This document shows positions 1-7,052 of a stretch of 10,613 nt of DNA, in pieces. The stretch covers positions 1-10,613 of the forward strand of contig CAZXDS010000121.1 in assembly GCA_964639525.1 (NCBI GenBank). Direction: 5' to 3'. Numbering within the stretch: position 1 is the first letter of the stretch; each line of letters begins with the position of its first letter. Origin of the DNA: CAZXDS01 sp964639525. Lineage in GTDB: Bacteria; Bacteroidota; Ignavibacteria; Ignavibacteriales; Melioribacteraceae. Below the pieces are notes generated by a model that had not been told where the DNA came from, did not search any database, and saw nothing but the letters and a program-made list of their open reading frames with translations. A program made the position numbers and the translations under genes.

Positions 1-1075
1 CAATTCTCCAAGGAGTGCTGTTAATAAGAACGGGCGTGTACTAATTGTATGGGAAACTCAGTGGTATGCCGGCAATAATATCGCATATCAACTATTAGAC
101 AATAAAATTAATAAAATTGGTGTTAATATAGTAGTAAATAATCCCAAAGGTGTGCATTCCTACCACTCACCGGATTGTTTTATTAATAAAAACAATGAAT
201 TTTATATCTGCTGGTTTAGTAAAAACCCTTCTTACTACACTTATCAGTCGGATATAATCCTTAAAAAGTTTTTAGATTCCGATAACCCAGCACAAGAAAG
301 TTTTATTGTTAATGAGGCGAACAATAAAAGAGATATTTATAACTTCTACCCGAGAATAGCATCTAACCCAAGTACAGATAATTTTGTTATTACATGGGAA
401 AGCAACAAAAATGGTAATTTTGATATTTATGCTCAAATGTTTGATAAAAAAGGTTCTTTTATTGGCAGCAATTTTATTGTTAACGATGATCTTAATGGTG
501 CTGAACAAAAATATCCGGTGGTTGCTATGGACAAAAATGATAATTTTGTTATAGCGTGGGAAGATTACAGGAATGGAAATTCTGACATTTATGCCCAAAT
601 TTTTCTTGCAAACGGCAATTCTTGGGGAAAGAATTTTCTTGTAAACAAAGACACATTAAAAGAACAATTTAAACCTTCTGTTAGTGTAAATGATAATGAC
701 ATTCACTTTTCATGGACAACAAATCACGTGGGCGGAACAGGTTTTGATATATGGACAAATGCTTATAAATGGGATGAAATTTTAGATGTAAATAAAAAAA
801 GTTCTATTGTAGATTTGTTTACAGTTAACATCTATCCAAATCCTTTCAATTCTGCCACAACAATAAAGTACTTTATTCCAAAAAACGGTTTAGTAGAAAT
901 TTTACTTTACAATTCTCTTGGTCAAAAATTAGAATTACTAGAGAATTCATTAAAAAACAGAGGTAGTTACAACCTCTATTTTTCTCCAAATAATTTAAGT
1001 AGTGGTATTTATTTTGTTGTTGTAAATTTTGAGCAGCAACAGATAGCAACTAAAAAAATCATTTATCTTAAATAA
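1..1075 (+). CDS. Secreted repeat protein with T9SS C-terminal sorting domain (5' truncated)
   Basis: The reading frame is open from base 2, so the gene begins outside the window; the GTG at 152 is only an internal valine. The visible part has five tandem repeats of about 53-60 residues, marked by a proline at bases 8, 170, 350, 515 and 674. The best conserved copies read NFVI-x-WE, then GN-x-DIYAQ, then G-x-NF-x-VN. Such W-rich repeats suggest a beta-propeller or similar beta fold; this is inference. From about 812 to the stop lies a type A T9SS sorting domain: NIYPNPFNSATTIKY at 827, LYNSLGQK near 907, SSGIYFV, and a basic KKIIYLK end. The family is known to be exported through the outer membrane by T9SS and then released or anchored. 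The ligand or activity cannot be read from this part. The stop overlaps the convergent small gene by 8 bases. Secretion class is confident, function unknown. Confidence 0.88.
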   Translation, partial: NSPRSAVNKNGRVLIVWETQWYAGNNIAYQLLDNKINKIGVNIVVNNPKGVHSYHSPDCFINKNNEFYICWFSKNPSYYTYQSDIILKKFLDSDNPAQESFIVNEANNKRDIYNFYPRIASNPSTDNFVITWESNKNGNFDIYAQMFDKKGSFIGSNFIVNDDLNGAEQKYPVVAMDKNDNFVIAWEDYRNGNSDIYAQIFLANGNSWGKNFLVNKDTLKEQFKPSVSVNDNDIHFSWTTNHVGGTGFDIWTNAYKWDEILDVNKKSSIVDLFTVNIYPNPFNSATTIKYFIPKNGLVEILLYNSLGQKLELLENSLKNRGSYNLYFSPNNLSSGIYFVVVNFEQQQIATKKIIYLK

Positions 1076-1262
1076 ACTTGTGTGCCAATAAAACGAAAGA
1101 CGACAAAAGAGCAATAAGAAACATCAAGGCATAAGTTGAGTTTTTAATGATTTTTTTACGTCTTAGTTGTTTTTGATAAGTAAACGTATCTTCACGGCTT
1201 CTTTGATAATCGCCGTCTTCAATACTCCAACTTTCATGTGGAAGAGAATTTTTCTTTTTCAT
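1068..1262 (-). CDS. Small single-helix membrane protein, unknown function
   Basis: This 64-residue protein has a charged N-terminal half (residues 1-40), ending in the basic stretch KQLRRKKIIK. One hydrophobic helix follows at about residues 43-61 and then a four-residue tail. The positive charge before the helix predicts a cytoplasmic N-terminus and a tail-anchored inner-membrane topology. I do not recognise the family. It starts with ATG, without a clear Shine-Dalgarno sequence. It lies 110 bases downstream of batE on the same strand, so it could be the last gene of that transcript or use its own promoter (candidate at 1281-1310). It converges on the T9SS cargo gene and shares 8 bases with its end. 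The coding case rests on the sensible membrane topology and filling of the gap; a spurious frame is possible but less likely. Confidence 0.6.
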   Translation of the reverse strand: MKKKNSLPHESWSIEDGDYQRSREDTFTYQKQLRRKKIIKNSTYALMFLIALLSSFVLLAHKFI

Positions 1263-1280
1263 ACTCTATAATTTTTTCTT

Positions 1281-1310
1281 TAAATATAACCCTTTGATTA
1301 CAAATTCAAA
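1281..1310 (-). promoter_or_regulatory. Candidate Bacteroidetes-type promoter for the small membrane protein gene
   Basis: Read on the minus strand, TTTG (1307-1310) is followed after 18 bases by TATATTTA (1281-1288). This resembles the Bacteroidetes primary sigma consensus of TTTG near -33 and TAnnTTTG near -7, with the last base differing. The predicted start would leave a short leader before the ATG at 1262. In AT-rich DNA such matches arise by chance, so this is only a candidate. Confidence 0.3.
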
Positions 1311-1372
1311 GTGATATGGAACAAAATTGACTTATTTAAGGTGCGAAATATAAGACTTCTTCAAAAAATAAA

Positions 1373-2149
1373 CTATATTTTTTCAAAAGATTTTTGCTGT
1401 ATCCAGCCGACTTTTCCATCCGGCAATTTTATTTCGTTCCAGCCCTGTAATTCATCTTCTATCCGAAATTTAACACCTTCATGAATTACAAACGCATCGC
1501 TGCTGCCTTTATCAGGTGAAACTTTAGCCGTTGTAACCTGCCTCAAAAGTATTCCGAATTTCTTTGAGTTTTCGTGGTTGATTGAGGAGATTAAAAATAC
1601 TATCGAAAGAATAAGTATAGCTAATGCCGCCGAGCCGCCGAAAAATGTATATTGCTTTACCGAAGAACTTTTAGTAAAAAACCATCCCGCAACAAAAATC
1701 AGCATGATAAAATAAACTGCAAGGACAACCATCGCCCAACCCGAAGTCGGCAAAAAAGATAAAAACGAGTTCCACCATTTAACAATAAAAAGTTCAGGAA
1801 CTTCTTTAATTTTATCCTTTGTGTGTACCCTTGCCACACTTAAATTATAAATTGCATCTTCGTTATCCGGCGAAAGTTTTAATGTTTTTTCGTAATAAAG
1901 AATGGATAATCCAAGTTTTCCGAGCCGGTAATAAGAATTACCAATATTAAAATAAAGTGCGGAACTTACATATCCTTCGTTCAATATTGAATTGTAATTT
2001 TTTAATGCTTCTTCATAATTTTCTTTTTGAAACGCAGCATTTCCTTTATTCATAATATCGTCCAGCCGCCCATTTCCGAAAATACTTGCGGCAAATAAGA
2101 AAAATATCAGACTGAAACCAAAAATTATATTAGACTTAATTTCTTTCAT
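1373..2149 (-). CDS. batE: BatE: TPR and SH3-like membrane protein of the Bat operon
   Basis: The 258-residue protein starts with a signal-like hydrophobic stretch (residues 8-24). Tetratricopeptide repeats follow at about 31-105, with GNAAFQKENYEEALKNYN and a second copy ending LKLSPDNEDAIYNL. Two membrane helices lie at about 136-157 and 168-190. The C-terminus (about 200-254) is a bacterial SH3-like domain, with the typical EGVKFRI and GWNEIKLPDGKVGWI strands. This order of TPR, two helices and SH3b is the usual BatE architecture and length. TPR and SH3 parts are protein-binding modules, so a scaffold or envelope-contact role in a Bat complex is inferred. Its ATG overlaps the batD stop by four bases (ATGA), which indicates translational coupling. 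No hairpin terminator is visible behind it. The gene appears intact. Confidence 0.93.
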   Translation of the reverse strand: MKEIKSNIIFGFSLIFFLFAASIFGNGRLDDIMNKGNAAFQKENYEEALKNYNSILNEGYVSSALYFNIGNSYYRLGKLGLSILYYEKTLKLSPDNEDAIYNLSVARVHTKDKIKEVPELFIVKWWNSFLSFLPTSGWAMVVLAVYFIMLIFVAGWFFTKSSSVKQYTFFGGSAALAILILSIVFLISSINHENSKKFGILLRQVTTAKVSPDKGSSDAFVIHEGVKFRIEDELQGWNEIKLPDGKVGWIQQKSFEKI

Positions 2150-3978
2150 TTTTTACTATTCTTCCCGATTGAACTTTCCAAATTGACTATTAAAGTTACC
2201 GTTTCATCATAAAGATTTTGTGCCGTCTGTTCTTCTTCGCCTTTTTGAGCAAATCTTGCGAACTCACATTTATCCGCAATTGATTTTACTGTTTGCACTA
2301 AGTCGTCATTAACGTTTCTACCGGATAATTCCTCTAGAACTCTTTCGTGTGAAAACTCGGCTTTCTGCAAACTTAGTTTGTCTTCCAAATAACCGAAAAG
2401 TGCATTCGATAATTCTTCATAAAATTCAGTGACATTTTTTGAATCAAGTGCTTTTTTTGCGGATTTCAATTTAGATTTTGCAGCTTTTTCAGCTTTACGT
2501 GAACGCATTAAAACTACATTACCTGAAAGCCTATCCTGTCTTTTCTTAAAACCTACAGCAATTATTAAAATAACCAATGGGAAAATTATTGCAGACCAAA
2601 ACCAAGACGGAATTGTTGTCAACTGCGTTTTCTTTTCCAATTCAAAATTTGATGTTTTTATAAATCGAATATCCTTGTTCAATAATTTAATATCTTCTTT
2701 TGAATATCCAACAACCGAAGATATTTCCGTGCTTTTACCTTGGGACACATCAATGTGAAACGGTTGAGTTTTTTTTGTAATATATTTTCTCAGCAGCGGA
2801 TTAAAATAACTAAATTCAACGCCGGGAATTGTTTTCTTCCCTGGAATTCTCGGGACAAACAAATATTCTATTTTCTTTGTTCCTTTTATTACTGATTGCC
2901 GCGTAATGTTTTCAGAAGTTTTCGGTTCGTATTTCTCAAAACCCGCAGGTAATTTTACTTGAGGAATATCAACTAATTTAATGTTGCCCGTACCGTTTAC
3001 TGAAATATCCAACGTAACTGATTCATTTGTTTGAACTTTTGATTTATCCAACGAAGCACGGATATCAAAATTGCCAACCGCACCGGAAAATGATTTTGGT
3101 TTTCCTGCTTCGGGCAAAGGCAAAACATTTATAACAACTGAATTTGACTTTGCATTGTAATTAACCGTTTGTGTTTGCCCGAAAAAAGAATCGTTAAAAA
3201 AATCATCGAACATACCGTTTGTTGATCTTCTTCGTTTTCTTGTGTGAACAGGGATTGTCAATTCGAATGAAGTAACTTTTAGTTTACCTGATTTTGTTGG
3301 GAACAATGCAACTTTTTTAATAACTGCGGCGCTGTAACGCTGTCCGTTATACATTTCTGTTTGTAGATTAATTGTGTTTGATGTTCCAAGTTCCTCCGCC
3401 CAAAAACCTTGATATGACGGCAGTTTACTTATTTGCGGCGAGGAAATATTCAGTCGTGTATAAAGTTTATAAGTAACTGTTATTTGTTCGCCGTAATATG
3501 CTTGTCTCTTATCTGCAAATGCACGAATAAAAACATTCTTTGCAATATCATTATTGGACGAACTTTTGGAATTATTTTTATTATTTGCAGCGGTGTTTCC
3601 TTTTACAACTTTAATTTTTATCGGCTTAGTCTGATATTGTTTTCCATCGTATTCCAATTGAGCTGAACCTATAACAAAACTTCCCATTGCTTTAGGCTGA
3701 ACTATGTATGAATAGGAAATTGAACCGGACATTTGCCCATTGATTATTTGTATGCTTGATGATTGATTTGGACCTCCAAGAATAATAAAATTACGGAATA
3801 CGGGACCGCGAAAATTTTTCACTTGATTAACATTAGCCCCATCCATTTTAAAATAGACTTGGAACCGCTCGTTTTGCCCGACAGTTGATTTATCTACTGT
3901 TGCATTAAAACTTTGTGCAAACGCACTTGATGCAAACACGAGTAAAAATAATATTTTCAAATAAATGTTTTTTTTCAT
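2146..3978 (-). CDS. batD: BatD: large Ig-like envelope protein with cytoplasmic helical tail
   Basis: The 610-residue protein has a signal peptide with likely cleavage after A21 (SSAFA/Q). A long extracytoplasmic part made of beta strands runs to about residue 455, followed by one membrane helix at about 457-476 and a basic, helical cytoplasmic tail at about 480-605. Three stretches with the same pattern open successive Ig-like units: VDKSTVGQNERFQVYF near 27, ADKRQAYYGEQITVTY near 155 and LDKSKVQTNESVTLDI near 310. A low-complexity N/S/K linker lies at about 129-144. Length and layout fit the BatD (oxygen tolerance) family. The tail, including VLEELS (547-552) and FARFAQ (573-578), matches the tail of the short BatD-like protein encoded at 7045-8001. 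BatD is thought to be a surface- or periplasm-exposed partner of BatA/BatB; its ligand is unknown. The gene follows batC after 120 bases and overlaps batE by four. Confidence 0.95.
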   Translation of the reverse strand: MKKNIYLKILFLLVFASSAFAQSFNATVDKSTVGQNERFQVYFKMDGANVNQVKNFRGPVFRNFIILGGPNQSSSIQIINGQMSGSISYSYIVQPKAMGSFVIGSAQLEYDGKQYQTKPIKIKVVKGNTAANNKNNSKSSSNNDIAKNVFIRAFADKRQAYYGEQITVTYKLYTRLNISSPQISKLPSYQGFWAEELGTSNTINLQTEMYNGQRYSAAVIKKVALFPTKSGKLKVTSFELTIPVHTRKRRRSTNGMFDDFFNDSFFGQTQTVNYNAKSNSVVINVLPLPEAGKPKSFSGAVGNFDIRASLDKSKVQTNESVTLDISVNGTGNIKLVDIPQVKLPAGFEKYEPKTSENITRQSVIKGTKKIEYLFVPRIPGKKTIPGVEFSYFNPLLRKYITKKTQPFHIDVSQGKSTEISSVVGYSKEDIKLLNKDIRFIKTSNFELEKKTQLTTIPSWFWSAIIFPLVILIIAVGFKKRQDRLSGNVVLMRSRKAEKAAKSKLKSAKKALDSKNVTEFYEELSNALFGYLEDKLSLQKAEFSHERVLEELSGRNVNDDLVQTVKSIADKCEFARFAQKGEEEQTAQNLYDETVTLIVNLESSIGKNSKK

Positions 3979-4035
3979 TGATATTTATTCTATTGAAACC
4001 TTAATCAATTTTATAATTTACAAACCTAATGAATT

Positions 4036-4049
4036 CTAAAATATTTTAG
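4036..4049. promoter_or_regulatory. Perfect 14-base AT-rich palindrome in the batC-batD gap
   Basis: CTAAAATATTTTAG reads the same on both strands and lies in the 120-base gap between batC and batD. It could be a dimeric regulator site or a processing point, but AT-rich palindromes are common by chance. No flanking promoter boxes are convincing. The rest of the gap (3979-4098) shows no gene or terminator. Confidence 0.2.
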
Positions 4050-4098
4050 TCTTGATTGGTGCCATACAAAAAAGCTACATCTAATAATTTTAATATCT

Positions 4099-4881
4099 TT
4101 ACCAATCTTTTTCTTTTTTAACAACCTTCCCTTTTTTCTTTTTTAATTTTTTCTGAAGCTTTTTCTCATTATTTTTTAGAGCATTAAGAATCCGCTGAGC
4201 TTCAGCTTTTGAAATTTGGTTCTTTTGCTTAGGCTGTTGTTGTTTTTGCCGGTCTTGTTTTTGTTTGTCATTCTTATTCCGGTTTTGCTTTTGGTCTTGT
4301 TCATTTTTCTTTTTCTGATCATTCTTTTTATTTTGATCTTGTTTATTTTTTTTCTGTTTATCTTTATTCTTCTTTTTGTCTTTATCGTTTTTATTTTTGT
4401 TCTTTTTTTTATCTTTATTCTGTTTCATCTGTTTTAGAGCATACGATAAATTGTACTTAGTTTCCAAATCCTTAGGGTTTAATTTTAATGATTGAATATA
4501 TGAACCGATACTCTCTTTAAATTTTTTCTTTTTAAGTAAAGAATTTCCAATATTATGATAACTTTTTGATTGAAGTAATTTATCCTTTGTTAGAGCCAGA
4601 GAATTTTGATATGCTTTTATGGCATCATCATATCTTCCTTGTTTGTAAAGTGCATCTCCAAGATTAAAAAAAGAATTGAAATTTTCCGCATCCTTTTCTT
4701 CAGCTTTTTTAAATTTTACTTCAGCATCTGAATACTTTCCCTGCTTATATAAATCTACTCCGTCATTAACTAACGAACGAGTACTTTGTGCAAAAGCATT
4801 TTCAGAAATGGTCATCATCATAATAGCAGCAATGATTGTACTGAACAAATATGTATTATATTTTTTTAATTTCATTGACAT
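4099..4881 (-). CDS. batC: BatC: exported TPR protein with lysine/asparagine/glutamine-rich tail
   Basis: The 260-residue protein begins with a signal peptide with likely cleavage after A31 (ENAFA/QS). Three TPR units lie at about 33-66, 68-101 and 107-140; the copies contain GVDLYKQGKYSDAEVKFKKA, LGDALYKQGRYDDAIKAYQN and IGNSLLKKKKFKESIGSYIQ. Residues about 151-222 are almost only K, N, Q, D and R. The end carries AEAQRILNALKNNEKKLQKKL, like the conserved C-terminal helix of BatC proteins. TPRs bind partner proteins; BatC is expected to sit in the periplasm next to BatA/BatB loops. The ATG at 4881 has no Shine-Dalgarno sequence, and a second in-frame ATG at 4875 is equally possible. It starts seven bases after the batB stop. 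The lysine-rich stretch makes the coding strand very purine-rich, which explains a long opposite-strand shadow frame. Confidence 0.92.
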   Translation of the reverse strand: MSMKLKKYNTYLFSTIIAAIMMMTISENAFAQSTRSLVNDGVDLYKQGKYSDAEVKFKKAEEKDAENFNSFFNLGDALYKQGRYDDAIKAYQNSLALTKDKLLQSKSYHNIGNSLLKKKKFKESIGSYIQSLKLNPKDLETKYNLSYALKQMKQNKDKKKNKNKNDKDKKKNKDKQKKNKQDQNKKNDQKKKNEQDQKQNRNKNDKQKQDRQKQQQPKQKNQISKAEAQRILNALKNNEKKLQKKLKKKKGKVVKKEKDW

Positions 4882-4888
4882 AAATATT

Positions 4889-5920
4889 TTATTTAGTTCT
4901 GTTAAGCTTCATGAACAAATTTGATTTTCTTTCAGTAACAAAAAATTCAACTAATAGTAAAAACAATCCTACTGCAATAAAATAATAAAACCTGTCTTCG
5001 TAATCAGTAACTTTGGTTGTTCCAAATTCACTTTTCTCAATTTTACCAAGATCATTATAAATTTTCTCCAATTCATCATCATTGTTCGAGCCGTGATAAT
5101 ATTTACCATTACCTTCTGCAGCAATTTCCTGCAAAGTTGCTACATCCAACTTTGTTAAAACCACCTGTCCATATCTATCTTTTTTGTAGCCGGTCTTCAC
5201 TCCCGAAGCGTTGAACAAAGGAATTGGAACTCCTGCCGCCGAACCCAAACCGATTGTGTAAATAGCAACACCTTTATCAACCGCATCTTTAATGCTTTTT
5301 TTTATGTTCCCTTCGTGATCTTCTCCATCAGTTATAATAATAATTGCTTTTTTTGTTTTACTATTTTCTTTGAATGATGAAAGTGCCATATTAATTGCAG
5401 AAGCAATTGCAGTTCCTTGCTGAGGAACGGAATTTGTGCTTACTGCATCAAGCATCATCGAAGCTGCACCGTAATCGGTTGTTAACGGTATTTGCACATA
5501 AGCTTGTCCGGCAAAAAGCATTAACCCAATTCTATCACCGCGAAGTTTTCTAATCAGATTTGCAATATCATGTTTTGCCTTTTCAAGCCTGCTCGGTTTA
5601 ATATCCTGTGCCGTCATACTAAGCGAAACATCTAACAATATATATACATCAATGCCCACTTGTTTTACTTCTTCAATTTTTGTTCCAATCTGCGGATTTG
5701 CAATCCCCACTACAAGAAATAAATATGCCAATGCAATCAAAAGAAATTTCAACCATGGTTTTAGTTTACTCTTCATTGGGAAAAGAATTTCGTGCATTTT
5801 TTCGTCGGCAAATTCCGCGAGTGCTTTCTTCCTCTGTTTTCGAGTGTACCAGAAAAATACTACCATAATCGGTATCAGATACAACGCATATAAATATTCG
5901 CTATGTGCAAAACGAAGCAT
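4889..5920 (-). CDS. batB: BatB: membrane-anchored von Willebrand A domain protein
   Basis: The 343-residue protein has membrane helices at about 10-26 and 56-75, a VWA domain at about 90-290 and a last helix at about 311-327. The metal-ion-dependent adhesion site is complete: D97-x-S99-x-S101 in LLDVSLSM, T170 in QGTAIASA and D198 in IITDGED. It should therefore bind a divalent cation and a partner protein. The IGLMLFAGQAYVQIPLTTDY segment is the usual Bat signature. Topology matches BatA, of which it is a paralogue, and the two probably form a heteromeric pair in the inner membrane; this is inferred from family knowledge. The ATG is preceded by AAAGGA at nine bases. It is separated from batA by 136 bases that hold a heptamer repeat array, and is followed by batC after seven bases. 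Sequence is intact. Confidence 0.95.
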   Translation of the reverse strand: MLRFAHSEYLYALYLIPIMVVFFWYTRKQRKKALAEFADEKMHEILFPMKSKLKPWLKFLLIALAYLFLVVGIANPQIGTKIEEVKQVGIDVYILLDVSLSMTAQDIKPSRLEKAKHDIANLIRKLRGDRIGLMLFAGQAYVQIPLTTDYGAASMMLDAVSTNSVPQQGTAIASAINMALSSFKENSKTKKAIIIITDGEDHEGNIKKSIKDAVDKGVAIYTIGLGSAAGVPIPLFNASGVKTGYKKDRYGQVVLTKLDVATLQEIAAEGNGKYYHGSNNDDELEKIYNDLGKIEKSEFGTTKVTDYEDRFYYFIAVGLFLLLVEFFVTERKSNLFMKLNRTK

Positions 5921-6019
5921 TAACTATTTTCCTTTATAAAATATTTCATATATCTAATCTAAAATTACTATTGCAATTCCTCAACAGTGTTAAAATCACT
6001 ATCGGATAAAAATGTTTTT

Positions 6020-6054
6020 CATTGTCAATTATCAATTCTGCATTGTCCATTGTA
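6020..6054. repeat. Period-7 repeat array (five heptamers) after the batA stop
   Basis: Five consecutive heptamers run from 6020 without a gap, with plus-strand consensus CATTGTC or AATTATC. The fourth is identical to the first, and the others differ by one to four bases. The array starts two bases behind the batA stop codon inside the 136-base batA-batB gap. A related array lies at 10303-10330. It resembles heptameric short tandem repeats known from other bacteria with AT-rich intergenic regions. Further along the gap, TTGAGG (5979-5984) and TAGATT (5956-5961), 17 bases apart on the minus strand, could be a weak internal promoter for batB; each matches only four of six consensus bases. Confidence 0.65.
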
Positions 6055-6056
6055 TT

Positions 6057-7052
6057 TTACGGTAATTTTCTTAAATAAGTTCGCGATAATCCAAACTCCA
6101 GCAAAAGCAATAATATTCCCAAGCCTGCCCAATTGTAAAAAAGTTCGGTTGCATTTCTGTATGAAGTAACTTCAATTCTTGTTTTTTCCAGCTTGTCAAT
6201 GTGTTTGTAAATTTCTTTTAACTTTTGTGTACTTGTAGCACGAAAATACTTGCCATCAGTAATTGAAGCAATCTGCTGCAAAGTTCCTTCGTCAATATCA
6301 ACCGGAACCATTTGGTAACGTTTCCCAAAAGGAGTTTGAACCGGATATGGAGCTTCCCCTTTTGTTCCTACACCGACAGTATAAATTCTAATTCCAAACT
6401 GTTTGGCAATTTGGGCTGCGGTTATCGGGTCAACTTCACCGCGATTGTTTACGCCATCCGTTAATAATATCATCACTTTACTTTTGGCTTTGCTATCCTT
6501 TAATCTGTTAACACCATTTGCAATTGCATTCCCAATTGCCGTTCCGTCTTCAATCATTCCGCTTTTAACTTCTTTTAACAATCCCGTTAAAACCGAATAA
6601 TCAATTGTTAGCGGGCATTGTGTAAAACTTTCACCGGCAAAAATTACAAGTCCTATTTTATCAGATTTTCTTCCGGCAATAAATTCCTTGATAACTTTTT
6701 TAGCCGCTTCTAATCTATTTGGCTTCAAATCTTCGGCAAGCATACTTCCGGAAATATCAAGAAGCATTGCAACATCAATTCCTTCAGTATATACATTTTC
6801 ACCTGATGCGAAGCTCTGCGGACGTGCAAGGGCAACAATTAGCAAACCGATTCCGAGCATCCTCAGAATCATTGGAAAATGAACAATTCGTTCACGCAAA
6901 GTCGGTTTCAATTTATTAAAAATACTTAAAGTTGAAAATATTAAAGCCGGATTTTTTTTCTTATAATTTTTCCAATACCAAAAAATCATTAACGGAATTA
7001 ATAGTAACAAATACAGCAAATACGGATATGCAAAAGTTACATCATTAAACAT
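6057..7052 (-). CDS. batA: BatA: membrane-anchored von Willebrand A domain protein
   Basis: The 331-residue protein carries membrane helices at about 10-26 and 58-76, a VWA domain at about 92-290 and a C-terminal helix at about 304-321. This is the standard BatA topology and length. The MIDAS residues are all present: D99-x-S101-x-S103 in LLDISGSM, T171 in DGTAIGNA and D199 in LLTDGVNN. RLEAAKKVIKEFI and IGLVIFAGESFTQCPLTIDY are typical Bat blocks. BatA binds a metal ion and is expected to interact with BatB, BatD and the MoxR ATPase at the inner membrane; the partner set is inferred from conserved gene order. The ATG lies inside the end of the preceding gene (8-base overlap) and has a good Shine-Dalgarno GGAGAG at 7058-7063, five bases upstream, so the start is well supported. 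Confidence 0.95.
   Translation of the reverse strand: MFNDVTFAYPYLLYLLLLIPLMIFWYWKNYKKKNPALIFSTLSIFNKLKPTLRERIVHFPMILRMLGIGLLIVALARPQSFASGENVYTEGIDVAMLLDISGSMLAEDLKPNRLEAAKKVIKEFIAGRKSDKIGLVIFAGESFTQCPLTIDYSVLTGLLKEVKSGMIEDGTAIGNAIANGVNRLKDSKAKSKVMILLTDGVNNRGEVDPITAAQIAKQFGIRIYTVGVGTKGEAPYPVQTPFGKRYQMVPVDIDEGTLQQIASITDGKYFRATSTQKLKEIYKHIDKLEKTRIEVTSYRNATELFYNWAGLGILLLLLEFGLSRTYLRKLP

Noticed and set aside
152..154. GTG as the start of the first plus-strand gene
   Set aside because: The frame is open to the left edge and contains one full extra copy of the protein's own repeat, so the real start lies outside the window.
1330..1365. Weak inverted repeat (CTTAT ... ATAAG) behind batE as a terminator
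   Set aside because: Only about five A/T-rich pairs with a large loop, and no convincing T run at the correct distance.
2429..2758. Plus-strand open frame of 109 codons inside batD
   Set aside because: It lies opposite a well-conserved BatD region, has no recognisable motif, and looks like a shadow frame.
4216..4437. Plus-strand frame rich in leucine, phenylalanine and isoleucine, resembling a membrane protein
   Set aside because: It is the exact complement of the lysine/asparagine-rich tail of batC; the hydrophobic look comes from reading A-rich codons backwards.
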